DNA from: Fragilariopsis cylindrus CCMP1102
Taxonomy: Eukaryota; Bacillariophyta; Bacillariophyceae; Bacillariales; Bacillariaceae
Length of the DNA: 64,000 nucleotides
Assembly: GCA_900095095.1 (NCBI GenBank)
Contig: FMBT01000296.1
Span: forward strand, 372,001-436,000
Direction: 5' to 3'
Part shown: one piece after another, positions 40,712 through 53,600 of the stretch
Layout: every line of letters starts with the position of its first letter
Numbering within the stretch: position 1 is the stretch's first letter
Notes under the pieces: model-generated
The model's input: the letters and a program-made list of their open reading frames with translations, nothing else
Databases searched by the model: none
What the model was told of the DNA's origin: nothing
Made by a program: the position numbers and the translations under genes

Positions 40712-43402
40712 TCAAACAAAATTTCGTCCAGGACGAAAATCTGGATCATCTTTAAATGCAGACTGATTGGGTGGTCCTTTCATATTTGATTCTAATGTAC
40801 CATTTGGATGTGATTGTTGTACATTATCACTGTAAGATGATGAAACAATAGTAAGATCAATATCCCCATTATTATTATTATCAAAATTATCTTCCGCATC
40901 ATCCCGATACATTGCATCTGTAAAGATCCCATCAGAAGCTACATCACCATTCGCATCTAATTTATTATTACGACGACGACGACGACGTGGACGTTGACAT
41001 TTATTATTATAAAAGATACAACAACACATACATAAACTTAAAAGAATAAATGCACCACCTGCAATACCGATTGTTGTGGTATGTTTTTTTTGATTTACCT
41101 TTTGTTGTTGTACACGATCATTTTCAATTGTGGATGTATAACTACCATCCATCTTATCGAGTTTGACCAAAAATATATCCGAATATTCGGCATTTATTTC
41201 ATCTGTATTCTTGGTTCGATATAATTCACCATTCGTATCACCATAGATAATACAATCCCCTTCGATATCCGCCTGGACACCATTGGTACGTGAGATACGA
41301 TCATTACCAGAGGAACCTAATTGTTTGACCCATATCAATGATCCAATAGTGGTATCCAATTGTGCCACCCACACATCATCTTGTCCCGCACTACTACTAT
41401 CACTTTTTGGAATGGATTGACTCACCGCAGCATTGGGACCATGACTAATATACATAATTTCACCATTATTATACACAGTACCACCAATATACATCAATGA
41501 TGGATCATCTGGTATCACCTGACATCCAAATGCTTCTGTATGGTCGGAACCATATATTTGTGTCGTCCATAATACGGTACGTGTAACGGAATCAATTTTT
41601 GAGACCCATCCAGATAATATAGTATCATTTTTTAATGGTAACTTTTCTTCAGGATTAGTTATAGTTGTATTTGAATTATCTGGTTGTAATGTTCCAGTTG
41701 GCATCGTACCTTGACTTGATCCAATCACATAAAATGCTTTATCATCGACACCACCATCACAGATATCATGGATATAATCATCTAATTGTGGATTTATTTC
41801 AATAGATGAAAATCGGATTGTCGTTTCCCATGTGGGACGTGTTTGAGGATAACGTATCCCTGCCACAAATCCATCATAATGATCATTATATTCACTGTCC
41901 ACAGTGGATGTTGGTTGAAATCCTCTCCATTCACGTGGTGGTGATCCTTTATAAGAACCAGCTATTTCATATGTTTTACCATTGGGATTTAAATTAATTA
42001 ATCCGGTTGGCATAATTGTACTTGTGTCTGGACGTGTGGATAGTAAATCAACCCCGACTGTAAATACAATTTGTGGTGGTTGTACACCATTAGTATCAGT
42101 ATTATCTAATTTAAAACGTTGAAATGTGATAAAGAAATTCGATCCTCTTTTATAATAATCATATTTGTTGGGATTACTTTTCGAACCAATTCCTGGTGGC
42201 AGTAAAGAATTTTTTAAATTTTGCGGATTATTTTTATCATTATTTTCAATAAATGTATCCGTTAATAATGCATCATAACTAGATATACTAATTACTGCAA
42301 TTTCTGGACTATTTCCACTATCTACACCATAGGCCATGGCAATTGGATATCGGATCGGAATTGTATTAGATTGTTGTTGTTCTTTGGCAATTACAGGATC
42401 AGGATCCAGATCTTTCGTTGGATTTTGTAATTCTTTCGATTGGATATTTATATTAGTCCATTCTGGGTAAGCACGTGCTCGTTCATAGACATTAATAAAA
42501 CCTGTGATCGAGGATTCTCTGGAACTCATATCTGTTTCATCGACACCACCCACATATAAATAATCACTAGAAGATGATACAGAAGCAGATGAGACAGAAC
42601 TATCATATAAAATAGCAGAACAACCCATTTGTTCCTTATCGTTGAAGGAATCCGGTATCAAAAAATCTTTATTCACAATGCGCGGTGGTAATGGACTCTG
42701 AAATGTCTTCCATTGTTGTAAATTAGCAATAGGGATTTGTCCCACAAAACAGGAGGAACGTGGTAAACTGCTTGATTTAGTAGAAGTATCAATGTTATCT
42801 TCATAGGTGATTCCTGTCAAGTATATCGAATGACGTGTAAAATCATATTGCATTGATCCAGCATAGGTGGATTTTTTATATCCCCAATTCGATTGAAAAC
42901 CAATATCATGACCACTCGATACTACTGTACCTTTCACAGTTGCCGATGCACCTTGTGCTTTGGACGTTGGTGGTATTGTTGGTGCAATTGTTGGTTTGGA
43001 TGTGGGTGGTATAGTTGTTGGTAGCACTGTTGGTGGTAATGTTGTTGGTGGTAATGTGGGTGGTAATGTTGTTGCAATAGTTGGACTGAAAGTTGGTATT
43101 GATGATGGTTTTTCTGATGGGTCATCAGTCTCAATAATTGTTGGTGCTTCTGTTGGTTCTAGTGTATCAATATCAACATCAACATCAACATCAACATCAT
43201 CATCATCATCATCATCGTCATCCAAAATATCATCATCAATAAGATCATCATCGTCGTCCACGACATCATCATCATCATCATCTGTATCTTCTATACGAGA
43301 ATCAATTATAGTAATATCTTTAAAAGGATTTTCTTCCAATGTGGTTGGTTCATACGTCCAATCACTACCAGCTGGTGTTGGTGCTTCTGTTGATAAAGAC
43401 AT
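40712..43402 (-). CDS. Beta-propeller single-pass membrane protein with Thr/Pro stalk
   Basis: One open frame of 896 residues (ATG 43402). Residues 1-30 hold DWTYEPT and match the gene at 1-1052. Next come Asp runs, then a Thr/Pro stalk (TLPPTLPPTTLPPTVLPTT). From about 170 to 750 the protein is beta-rich with repeats in the style of SBBP beta-propellers: YLTGITYED, ILSGWVSKIDSVTRTVLW, DDVWVAQLDTTIGSLIW, VKQLGSSGNDR. One helix spans about 771-795 (IGIAGGAFILLSLCMCCCIF), followed by PRRRRRRNNK and an acidic cytosolic tail. A cell-surface adhesion or sensing role is likely but not proven. The frame lacks a signal peptide, and TCTTTATCAACAG right after the ATG resembles a 3' splice site, so a first exon may be missing from this model. 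Confidence 0.7.
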   Translation of the reverse strand: MSLSTEAPTPAGSDWTYEPTTLEENPFKDITIIDSRIEDTDDDDDDVVDDDDDLIDDDILDDDDDDDDDVDVDVDVDIDTLEPTEAPTIIETDDPSEKPSSIPTFSPTIATTLPPTLPPTTLPPTVLPTTIPPTSKPTIAPTIPPTSKAQGASATVKGTVVSSGHDIGFQSNWGYKKSTYAGSMQYDFTRHSIYLTGITYEDNIDTSTKSSSLPRSSCFVGQIPIANLQQWKTFQSPLPPRIVNKDFLIPDSFNDKEQMGCSAILYDSSVSSASVSSSSDYLYVGGVDETDMSSRESSITGFINVYERARAYPEWTNINIQSKELQNPTKDLDPDPVIAKEQQQSNTIPIRYPIAMAYGVDSGNSPEIAVISISSYDALLTDTFIENNDKNNPQNLKNSLLPPGIGSKSNPNKYDYYKRGSNFFITFQRFKLDNTDTNGVQPPQIVFTVGVDLLSTRPDTSTIMPTGLINLNPNGKTYEIAGSYKGSPPREWRGFQPTSTVDSEYNDHYDGFVAGIRYPQTRPTWETTIRFSSIEINPQLDDYIHDICDGGVDDKAFYVIGSSQGTMPTGTLQPDNSNTTITNPEEKLPLKNDTILSGWVSKIDSVTRTVLWTTQIYGSDHTEAFGCQVIPDDPSLMYIGGTVYNNGEIMYISHGPNAAVSQSIPKSDSSSAGQDDVWVAQLDTTIGSLIWVKQLGSSGNDRISRTNGVQADIEGDCIIYGDTNGELYRTKNTDEINAEYSDIFLVKLDKMDGSYTSTIENDRVQQQKVNQKKHTTTIGIAGGAFILLSLCMCCCIFYNNKCQRPRRRRRRNNKLDANGDVASDGIFTDAMYRDDAEDNFDNNNNGDIDLTIVSSSYSDNVQQSHPNGTLESNMKGPPNQSAFKDDPDFRPGRNFV

Positions 43403-44397
43403 AATTAATTAAGATTGATGAACTTGATTTTGTTTTGTTTTACTTTTTAGCTTGAATATTGAAGAATGAACGAATTTGAACGAATAGACTAGACAAGAGA
43501 CAACAACACAAAACAAACGGACGGTGAGAGGAGTGAAGGATTAATTATTTATTGATTTAATTGATTTTGGTCAACTGTACGGCATGTTTTACGAATAAGC
43601 AACAACACAACGACAAACAGGAGAGTGAATGGACCGAATGGACTGAATCGACTGAATTGGCAATCGACACACAATGCACGGAAGCACAAAACACGGATAA
43701 TGACTCGACGACTCGACTCTAACGACGACGTCAAACATACATACATTTCGATTTGATTTCGATTTCAATGAAACGAAACGAAACCGAAAACGACTCATAC
43801 AGTACGTCTTTTAAGCTAACTACTGTACTGTACTGTACTGTACTGTACTGTACATACCAAAAACAAACACTTACCCGTTTCGATATGTATGTATGGCTCT
43901 ATCTATCTATCTATTTATCTATCTATATTCTCTGCTCTCTCTCTGGTGTACTGTACCTCTGTTTACTAGTCTAGCAAGTTTAGTCGTACCAGCAGTCTTT
44001 TTGTGCAGTAATACACATTGAATTACTGTGTATTTGAATAATTGATTGAAGCACAACAAGAAAGGCGCGAGTGAAATTTGCGGAAGGAAAAAAACATACA
44101 CACATAAACATACACACATAAACATACCATCCTCTGAGATACCTTTAGTAGTGAATGAAAATTGATGATATATTCAAACGGAATGGAATTCGAGATGGCA
44201 TGGCATGATTGCCTCTCTGCCTTTTCTAATTAAGGTCCTTTGAATCAATCGAGTCGAGTCGTAGGTGCTCAGGGGTCATAGTCAATTCCCCGTGAAAAAT
44301 GCCTTAACAACTAAATTGCGCTTACTACTGTACAGTATATTATACGCGGACTATAGTATAGTAGCTACACATGACATACTGTACTACTTGTACATGA
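43403..44397. other. Upstream region of the propeller gene
   Basis: Contains a (GTACT)n-like run at 43820-43852 and CTATCTATCTATCTATTTATC-type repeats near 43900. A minus-strand frame at 43746-43549 has a hydrophobic stretch FTLLFVVVLLLI that could be a signal-peptide exon for the propeller gene, but I found no donor site that fits cleanly. Confidence 0.3.
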
Positions 44398-44566
44398 CAT
44401 CATCATCATCATCCTCATCATCATCATCATCATCCTCATCCTCATCCTCATCATCCTCATCCTCATCCTCATCATCCTCATCATCCTCATCATCCTCATC
44501 ATCCTCATCCTCATCCTCATCCTCATCATCCTCATCCTCATCATCCTCATCCTCATCCTCATGAGA
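44398..44566. repeat. Long (TCATCC/TCATCA)n microsatellite
   Basis: About 165 bp of ATC and CTC triplets with no stops in several frames, which gives false open frames (poly-Ser on plus; Asp/Glu or Met/Arg on minus). It is simple sequence, not a gene. Confidence 0.9.
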
Positions 44567-46007
44567 AATATCAAAAATAAAGAATAATATCCATGTAACA
44601 AGCATAGCGCATGCCAAATAATATATAACTATAATGCCAAATGGATGGATGGATGGATGGATGGATCATCTTTTTTATTATAATGTGCCTACCTCTGGCA
44701 ATCGTGTTCTGTTCTATTCTATTCTACTACATGCATTGTTGCTTGCGTTGCATGTAACTGTTTCTCTTTATCTTTGTTGTGTGGGTAGTAATTGGATAGG
44801 GTCTACCTTTGCTTATTTGCAATTTAATAAGGAGAGACACTTGTTGTTGAACAGAGGAGGAGTACTGTGTCTCAATAGAACTCATTTTGTCCAATTTTTT
44901 AGGGAGAAACTCCTCTTTAAAAAATGGACCCCATAAAGTTGTACTGTTAATGGCACCATAATAGGAAAGCTGTATTTCATCTGATAATTTTGTAACAAAT
45001 TAAATGGCTCTATATAGCTAATTGAATTCCCATTGTCATGTTGATGATGCTCTAGACCTGGTAGGTGCAACAAATGCATCAGATGATCAATTAGTTATGT
45101 CATAGTAGTAGAAACAGCAATATTAGTGTAGATCATGTAGCGGTACATTTAGCCAATACTGGTTTTAAACTTAAATTTACACAGGGTATGTGCAGATACT
45201 ATTTTAAGAGATACCAGCACAACAATGATGTTGTGTTTTATCCTGTTGCTGGTGGTAATATACACAGTTCTGTTCTCTACTACATATGCTGTGTAATTCC
45301 TATTACAAGCGTCAATGGCTTAAATAATGTAGATTCAGGTCCAGAATAACAATGCACTAAAATGGTTGGTTGACTTGTTTGGTAACAATTTATTGACCAT
45401 GCTATATACTATAGGCTCTTGATGATATACTAACTGACTTTGTAGCAAGCGCATTTACAAGGAAGTACTAGGTAGCTTTGTTTTCCTAAATAAGCTGCAT
45501 ATACGCCAGCATTTCAATTAATGTACGTACACCTCGGAAGAATATAACATCTATCAGTGATCAATTTGTTAACACAAGCTCAACCACTTTCATGTCCTGA
45601 GGGATAGGTTTGAGCCCAAACCAGCCCAAATCAGGCTAATCCAATGTCTACAAATGTTATAATATCTAGAATGAAAAAAGGAAATTGTTTGATAGACTTA
45701 TTTAAATTAAAGTAACACCCCTTTACTGTAATGTACACACCTCATAGTAGTACAGTCGTGCTACTGGTCAATTTGAGCGATGTATCGCCCGTGAGATTTG
45801 ACTCAATTTTAAATTTTGCTTGAGCATAGCAGGAAGGACAGAATTTCTTCGCTATTGCTATTTTCAATTTGACGTGAACCGGTTTAAGCGTACGATTAAA
45901 ATTCGTCAATGTATTTATGTTTACCACACACAATTATTATAGTTCTAAAACAGAAGCAAAATAAAAGGGTTGAGCAACAAACTTCAAACAGAACAAAAAC
46001 AATAATC
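44567..46007. other. Intergenic with a weak third match to the dispersed repeat
   Basis: GCTAATTGAATTCCC with ATTGTCATGTTGATG at about 45019-45048 matches copy A at 2980-3010 with two changes; the flanks match poorly. A (GGAT)n run is at 44640-44666. Nothing else is recognised until the leader of the sulfate transporter gene. Confidence 0.4.
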
Positions 46008-48423
46008 ATGTCGAGGAGTAACACACCTACTACTACCAGAAGAGTTAGTCGTATTCATAATGAATCAGAATCGACACCATTATCAATTGATTATGATAGT
46101 GAAATACCAATCGTATCTTTTTCCGATAGTCAGCTATTGCGGGATAAACTAATCGAAGCAAATTCACCAAACGGAATACACCAAAAAATACTACGAAACA
46201 GTCGTTTCTGTTTCGAAAAAAACGAAGGCATAACGCTTTGGGAATGTGTTAATACTATTGTCAAAAGCTATTTCCCAATCCTGGAATGGATCTGGGATCT
46301 CACTAGAGGAAAGATTTTTGGGGACATAATGGCAGGAATCACAGTTGGTATAATGCTCATTCCCCAAGCCATGTCGTAAGTATTTGTTCGATTTGAAATC
46401 AATTGGGTATACATTCGTTGCGTTTTTGTTCTAACTTGATACATTTCCTCCTTTCATTTTTTTTTGAATTTACCAAAGGTACGCTGCTCTTGCTAATTTA
46501 CAGCCGGGCTATGGTCTATATGCAGGATTTGTGCCACCACTCATATATGCGTTAATGGGAACATCTCGACAGCTTGCGGTCGGACCTGTTGCGATAGTAT
46601 CACTCCTTACTGCATCAGCTCTCAAAGGACAACTTACAGAAACAGCCTGTCCTGGTATCGAACTAGCTGAAGGTGTCATTCCTGAAGAATGTGGATTTGA
46701 GTACTTAAAACTTGCCATTCTATTATCGTTCATGGTTGGTATAATCCAGCTCTGTGCTGGACTATTGCGTCTTGGTTTCTTGATATCCTTTGTGGGGCAC
46801 CCTGTCGTATCAGGTTTCACCAGTGGTAGTGCGTTGACAATTGCTTTAACACAAATTAAGTATATAGTTGGTTATGATATTCCAAAAGGACATATACATA
46901 AAACTGTATACAACTTATTTAAAGATATTGGTAATCTCAAATATGTGCCATTTCTCTTAGGTATCTTTTGTACTGGATCACTACTTGGATTCAAACAGGG
47001 ACTTGTACGTTATCCAAACAATAAATTCTTCAAATTTATGCAACCGTTGGGTGCGTTATTGGTGTGCATCATTGGAATCGGAATTATGTATGCTGCTCCT
47101 ATTTTGAATACAGAACAATTCAATGTAACTACGGTGGGTACAGTCAATATCAGTCTAAAGAGTATCTATTCTGGCTCTAGTTTAGAATTTCAAGATGCTT
47201 CTAAACTTATGGGCAATGCCTTCACTATCGCATTGATTGGATTTATGGAGAGTTTCTCAATTGCGAAGACCATAGCAGTACAGCATGGATACGGCATAAT
47301 ACCTAACCAAGAATTAGTTGCTTTAGGGACTGCAAATCTTGCTGGCTCTTTGTTTTCTGCATATCCAACGACGGGTTCATTTAGTAGAAGTGCTGTGAAC
47401 AACAGTACTGGTGCTCAAACCTTATTAAGCGGAATGGTGACATCTATTGTTATGCTTCTAGCGATTGGAGTTTTGTCACCCGCATTGCAGAATTTACCTG
47501 AGTTCTGTCTTGCTGCAATAGTAATATCATCGGTTGTTGGACTGTTTGCATACAAGGATGCCATAATGATGTGGAAAGTCAAGAAATCGGACTTTTTATT
47601 GTGGATTGTAGCGTTTCTATTTACAATCTTTTTTGGGGCAAAGTACGGTCTTGGTGTTGCTATTGTCTTGTCGTTATTGATTGTAATATATGAAAGTGTG
47701 ACACCACAAATTCATGTACTGTGGTCTATTCCAAATACATGTCACTATCGTCATGTACGACAGCCTGAAAAGGGGAATTTCATACGAGGAGTACACATAT
47801 TTCGAATTGCAACATCTAGTATGTACTTTGCCAATTCAAACACCATAAGTGTACGATTGGAAAAATTAATGTCACAGGTGATTATGGAGGGGGATATTAG
47901 TGGAGATGTCGAAACAATGGTGACGGATAATGGTGATCATCCACATTCTATTGTCCTTGATATGACAACGGTGGAAACAATCGACACCAGTGCCCTGAAA
48001 GCACTCGAAGGAATGTACAAAATGTGGTTCCATCATCGTGGCGTTCAAATATGCTTTGCCAATTGTTCCACAAGAGTACTACGAACAATGGATTTTGCCA
48101 GATTTAATAAAGATATTGTTTCAGAAGAATGGTTTTTCCCAGAAGTACAAAGTGCTGTAAAGTATTGCTGCATAAAGAATCAAATAATAATGGTTCATCA
48201 TCAAGAACAACGAATCAATACAAATAATGATCGGCTCGGTAGCTCTAGCCACGACGATGATGATGATGGTAGTAGTATCCCAATAGGTATTCTTGAAAAC
48301 TCCTATCAACAATCAAGAACAAAAATTGAAATCCGAAGACAATCCCATCCTATTGATGGTAACAATAACATTGATGCGACTACTATGCGTCGTCGTTCAG
48401 AATATAGTGCACGTACTGCCTGA
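46008..48423 (+). CDS. SulP family sulfate/anion transporter with STAS domain
   Basis: Two exons: 46008-46375 and 46479-48423. The intron is 103 bp, donor ATGTC|GTAAGT, acceptor CCAAAG|GTAC, and restores QAMSYAALANLQPGYGLYAG, the SulP signature. The product is 770 residues, close to eukaryotic SulP size. It has a cytosolic N-terminus, then about ten to twelve membrane helices (for example LAILLSFMVGIIQLCAGLLR, HPVVSGFTSGSALTIALTQI, GSLFSAYPTTGSFSRSAVN with the conserved TGSFSRSAVN), and a STAS domain from about residue 590 (SIVLDMTTVETIDTSALKAL). The family imports sulfate or exchanges it for other anions across plasma or plastid membranes. Sulfate demand for polysaccharides and sulfur amino acids would fit, but the substrate is inferred. 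The low-complexity C-terminal tail is ordinary. Confidence 0.93.
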
Positions 48424-49318
48424 CTGAGGAAGAAAACATAACGAATACATAAATAAAGAAGAAGATAACAATACTGATTCATAAATACATATAATATCAT
48501 AGGCAACGCACTTTTTTCACATCCGTAATGAATTTGATTGCAATATAAAGTAAAATTAGATTGATACGTAAAAAGGGGATATAGCAAAGAAAATAGTATA
48601 ACATTATAGTACCTGCTATCCTAGACACTAGTAGAACATCAGACGTAAATAATCTCCAGAACAAAATTTTCGTTCGTAAGTTCATTCATTCATTTCATTC
48701 ATTCTTTCTCATCTTCTTGACCAACCACGAGATCTACATTAATACCAAATGAACACGCTTTTAATAAGCCCACACATGTATGTACGAAGAAATAACGAAC
48801 GAAATACGAGCACGATACAAGGCTCCAGTTACTCCGAATAATCATTGCAGATTTAACTTTGACGATGATAGATACAACGTATTTTATTATAATATATTAT
48901 TATTTAATTCACGACTCTCCTTACAGTGATGGAGTTGCCGCCCACGACTCACTCAGTATCGTTTTTATCGTACATTGAATTAAATCCACGATTTATTATC
49001 GGCATACCACATGTTCACGTCACCTAGTCCACATACTTATTGCACTTTTATCACGTTCAAATACCGGACAAATAGAAAGATTTCGCACGACAATTACGAC
49101 GTGAAGCAACATTTTTTTTTCTCTCGTCACTCGTCCTTCTTCTTCACTCAAATATACTCTTTTTTTATTCCTCTCACAAAAAGCAAGCAACAAACAGAAA
49201 CGATACTTCTATTATCTTTCACGAAGTACTGATTCTCACTCTCTCTCTTTCTCTTTCTCGGACTACAAATATACTTTTCAAGCAAGCCTACCTAGCTACC
49301 TTATAATATATAAATATA
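48424..49318. other. Intergenic, no gene seen
   Basis: Separates two plus-strand genes. It holds pyrimidine-rich stretches (CTCTCTCTTTCTCTTTCTC near 49237) close to the next start codon, perhaps a core promoter or leader. No other feature. Confidence 0.4.
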
Positions 49319-50215
49319 ATGCCTCCTTACTCCTCATCCTCCTTTCATGTCTTCGATGATCATATTCCTGGATCTAATCCATACAATGATCATTTTGTGG
49401 ATATTCCACTCGGTGGATCATCGGCTACTACTACTAATGCTACTACCACTACTTCTACTACTACAACCAAGCAACAAAAGCAAGGACAGGAAACTATTGT
49501 TGAGGAAAATGAAACAAGATCTTCTTCTATCCTTGAAAAGTTATTAGATTTTAATCCTTGTATGAATTATATGGGTAATAAGCCCATATCCTTTACTATG
49601 TCTAATCCCACATCAGCTGTATTTAAGAATCGAGTATGCTACGAATGTGGACGTAACTGTACTTTGATATGCAAGGATATAATAAGGAAGTAATTGAAAA
49701 GACTATTCTTGTTCCTGCAGCTGATGATGATGATGATGATGATGACGAAACAGGCAATTTAATTGAAGTGAAGGAAGATACTAAAATTTATCATCACAAA
49801 TGGTGTTCCCAAATCAAAGCATATAAGACAGGAACACAAACTACAAAATAATGGTGGTTATGAACTAGTGATGCGTAATCTATTGGATCATTTTCGTGCT
49901 TTGGAATTAGAAGCACAAATAATAAAACGTGATGCAGAAATTATTCGACGAGTTAATAGAGCTTTACGTATTGCTACAGAACGTCGTCTTGTAGAAGAAG
50001 AACAAACAGCAGTAGCGAAGGCTGTTGCTGAAGCTGAACTTCAATCGAGGCACGAACTACGGAATGCATCATTTGAAGTGAGTTTAATGAAAAAGAAACT
50101 AAGTTTAATGAAACGTATTAAAAAAGTTTTCTCTATGAAAAATAAGTGTTACAATTGTGCTGGTAACAATGCTACTATTGATACTGTTGATAATAAGTCG
50201 ACAACTCACAAATGA
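49319..50215 (+). CDS. Small protein with C-terminal coiled coil, probably one intron
   Basis: From the ATG at 49319 the frame runs to a stop at 49693. The same frame reopens after about 49772 and runs to 50215 with a strong coiled coil (ALELEAQIIKRDAEIIRRVN and onward). An intron of 186 bp at 49634-49819 (CGA|GTATGC to TCAAAG|CAT) would join them in phase and give about 235 residues; other acceptors nearby (AGACAG|GAA) also fit. Against this, the 'intron' has its own open frame with YNKEVIEKTILVPAADDD and IYHHKWC, so retained or frameshifted versions are possible. The N-terminal part is Thr/Ser-rich. No family recognised. Confidence 0.5.
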
Positions 50216-50665
50216 TAGCAGCATCAGCTACAGCAGTAGCAATAGCAACGATAATGGCGGTCGTTCGAGTATACATACATACGACGATCCCTCATTAAAA
50301 TCCAGATCGATCGGTATCAAATCAATATTTTACTAGCTACTACCATAACAGAGTCATAAACGTTTTGATATGATTCGAATGAGATATCCAAAGAAAGTCA
50401 ATGATCTAGATACATAAATACTTATTCCTCTATTTTTATACTGATTTCTGTTTTTTTCTTATATAGTAGTAGTAGTAGTACTGCACTACAGCAATGAAAC
50501 TTTCTTGCGCATGCAAGTGTACAGATATAGTTGATGGTGGTATTTCGATCGAATATAAGATATAATATAATATCCTTATTGGCTAGATCAGCCTATCGTC
50601 TACTTCATTTGATAACATACCTGTAGAAGTTGGGTTTTCCGGTGGAACAAAACCTGGTGTTTTTT
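50216..50665. other. Convergent spacer
   Basis: Lies between the ends of the coiled-coil gene (plus) and the LRR gene (minus). A TAGTAGTAGTAGTAGTAC run is near 50466. Probably only 3' flanks. Confidence 0.4.
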
Positions 50666-53600
50666 TCAAGGTGGATTTCTAGGCGGGGGTATTCCCGGTG
50701 GATTTCCTGGCGGGGGTCCCGGTGGAATAAAACCGGGACAGACACAACCTCGCTGGTATGCTTCCATCTTAGCTTTGTTGCATTGTTTTTCTTTTCCAAA
50801 TTCGTCAAGTCTGTCATAAACTCTACTGGCACCATCAGCACAAGAAATATCATCCCAGGGTGCTACAAGGTATTCAGGATTTGAAAAATTTGCTTCACAT
50901 AGAATACAATTAGTAATGTCATTCTGTTCAATATAGGTAGTACAACAAGCTTGTGCTTCCTCACATTGGCACCGTTGTCCATAATCTGCTAAACAGTCGC
51001 TCCTGCAATTACAGTAATGCTCTCCTTCTTCTTCTCCGGTACTCTCGCTAATACCAGTAGTACATATAGCTTGTCCATCGACAAGTGTTAGATCCGATAG
51101 CTGATTTCCATAAATGTTAAAGCTACTATACGTCTTATTCTGTACAATTCCTACCGGTACCGATCCGGTCAGCACATTATTATTCAATTCAAGATTTGTT
51201 AAATTGTTGAGTTGACCCAAAGAGGATGGGATTACTCCTTTCAGTTGATCATTGTCCATGCCCAGGTAAATCAATTCGTTTAGCTGTCCTAACTCGGAAG
51301 GGATCGTACCTTCGAGTGGATTTCCGCTAATAATCAAATACTCCAGTGATGTTGCTTTACTAAGTTCACTAGGGACTGTACCAGTTAAGGAATTTATGTC
51401 TAGGGGGGCATTCAAATATTGGGTGAGAAATACACGCAGTTTTAAGTCTTGAGAATACATGCAGATATATTTTGATGTAACGATAATATTCTAAGAGCAA
51501 CACAGTGTACTCACAAACCATAAAACTTTCCAAATTAGTTAGTTGTCCAATCTCGCTCCTATAACAGCAATAAAAAGAAGAAGGAACAATCGTGATCAGA
51601 TGTTTTGAAGTGATAGATAACACGAAATTTTCAAACTATATAGAATAGAATCAAATGAACTTACGGTATGGATCCTGTAAGCAAATTTTGGTCTGTAAAA
51701 TTAGAGGTTGATACAATGATGGTTCAACAATAGTTCAGTAATTATGTTAGATAAGAATGGGGCACAAAACACGGTGATATGTCCATCGTTGCACTTACCA
51801 GCAAAGAACCATTTCAAATTCATCATTCCAATTTCGCTCCTATTAATGGCAATAAGAAAGAAACCAAATGTAGTCAGATTTTTAGTGATTGATGTACAGT
51901 ATGCACTGCTACCTCCAGCGAACGCTAATTTAGTGAGATGCTATGCACGTTAGCGCGTTAATTTCTATCGCGCTCGCTGAAGGAAGGAACAACAATAAAG
52001 AGTAGGGACATTTCATGCATAGAATCATATGAACTCACGGTATTGTTCCTGTCAAATAATTAGATCCTGAAGGATTCAATGCGAAAGCGAAAAGTTCAGA
52101 TCAAATGTCTTGTTGAGTAGCTTCGTCAAGAGAGAAAGCAGTTGCTGTCTACGTGCACTTACCGAAACTAATATAATCGATTGAAGTCCAGAGCCCTATC
52201 TCACTGGGTATGGAGCCAAACAGCGAAGCCTTGCTCATATCAATCCTCCTGAGATTCTTCAATAGGCCAATCTCCGTGGCCACAGTTCCTTCTATAATGT
52301 TCCCAAGTCTGTCACCACCCAAGTCAAGTTCTGTTACACTGCCATCTTTACACGCTACATTTGGCCAAGCACATTGCCTTGTGTTCCCTATCCATAGACT
52401 GTCGCTAATCAATGATGTTTCATTATATTCTGGTTTGGATAGAGTCATATTGATCGGTGCAGCAAAATTTATTACCGCTAGACTGTAGCGTTCTACAAAA
52501 TATGCATTTTCACATGACGAGAATCCTGACGAGTCATCAAGCAACCACTTAACCGCTTTGTTTGGGCTGCCAGAAGCAGTATAGATAGTAGTAGTGTTAA
52601 TGAAATTGGAAAGTTTGCTAAAAAAACAGTCTGGTATTCGTTGGAAATATACCAGACCATCTTCGTAGCTATCAGCATCCAAAACTACAGTAGGATTATT
52701 ATCAATACTGGCTTCATCACCATGAAATACTGTGTAATCGACATGATATATATCTCTCCCTGGTATTTTAAATTTTAAACAACGAACTTGTTTTGTTAGA
52801 GAGAAAAAGCTAAAACACATATAAACCTACATCACACTTACCTCCACTCGTCCTGTTCTTAATCATCATGCTACACTCCGCACCATCGCTGACGAAAAAC
52901 GTTTCTGTTCGGTTCTCCATGGCAGGTATGACATTAATGGCCAGTACATTAGATCCATCGCAGTCAAGAATCAACAAGGGATCTCTTGGAACTAATGTTT
53001 TTTTTGGTGAAACATAAGGCAAGATTGAGTTTAGTGTGCAGTGAAAACCTTCCTCAAAGAAAGAGTTCCATACACGTGTATGGTGTACTTACCTAAATCA
53101 CCTAAAATATCACCATGAAAATGATCCTTCGGTGGCCCCAATTTTGGTCTCTTATCCACTAAGTACACACTATTTATACGGATCGTCATTGCTTTTTGTG
53201 AAGGATCTATTATGGGAGGATGAATGGATAGGATGTCGGATAGAAGAAGCATGTCGATGAGTTTTTTTCTTTGCGATGCAGTATTACGTATTTCGTTCTA
53301 CAGTTTATCTTTATAATATATAACCAGTTCTTACCTTCGCACATTGGGAACCCATCACCACTTATATCCGTATTAAAAGCCTTATTCATTGTTCCAACCC
53401 CACATTGTGCTTTATCGCAAGTAGCTGCGCAGCAATCACCTTCGTCATAATTGTAACTGGGTGTGTTAAAATCTTTATTACATACCTATGTAAAGAAAGT
53501 AACGGAACGATTTGAAAGCAGAATTGAGATTAGCGTGCAATGGAATAATAAAAGCTTGTCAAAAAAGTAAAACTCCGTACTGTCAATTGTTGGTTGGATA

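Noticed and set aside
44265-44617. Long poly-Ser frame on plus and Asp/Glu or Met/Arg frames on minus
   Set aside because: All come from the (TCATCC/TCATCA)n microsatellite; no domain or flanking coding sequence.
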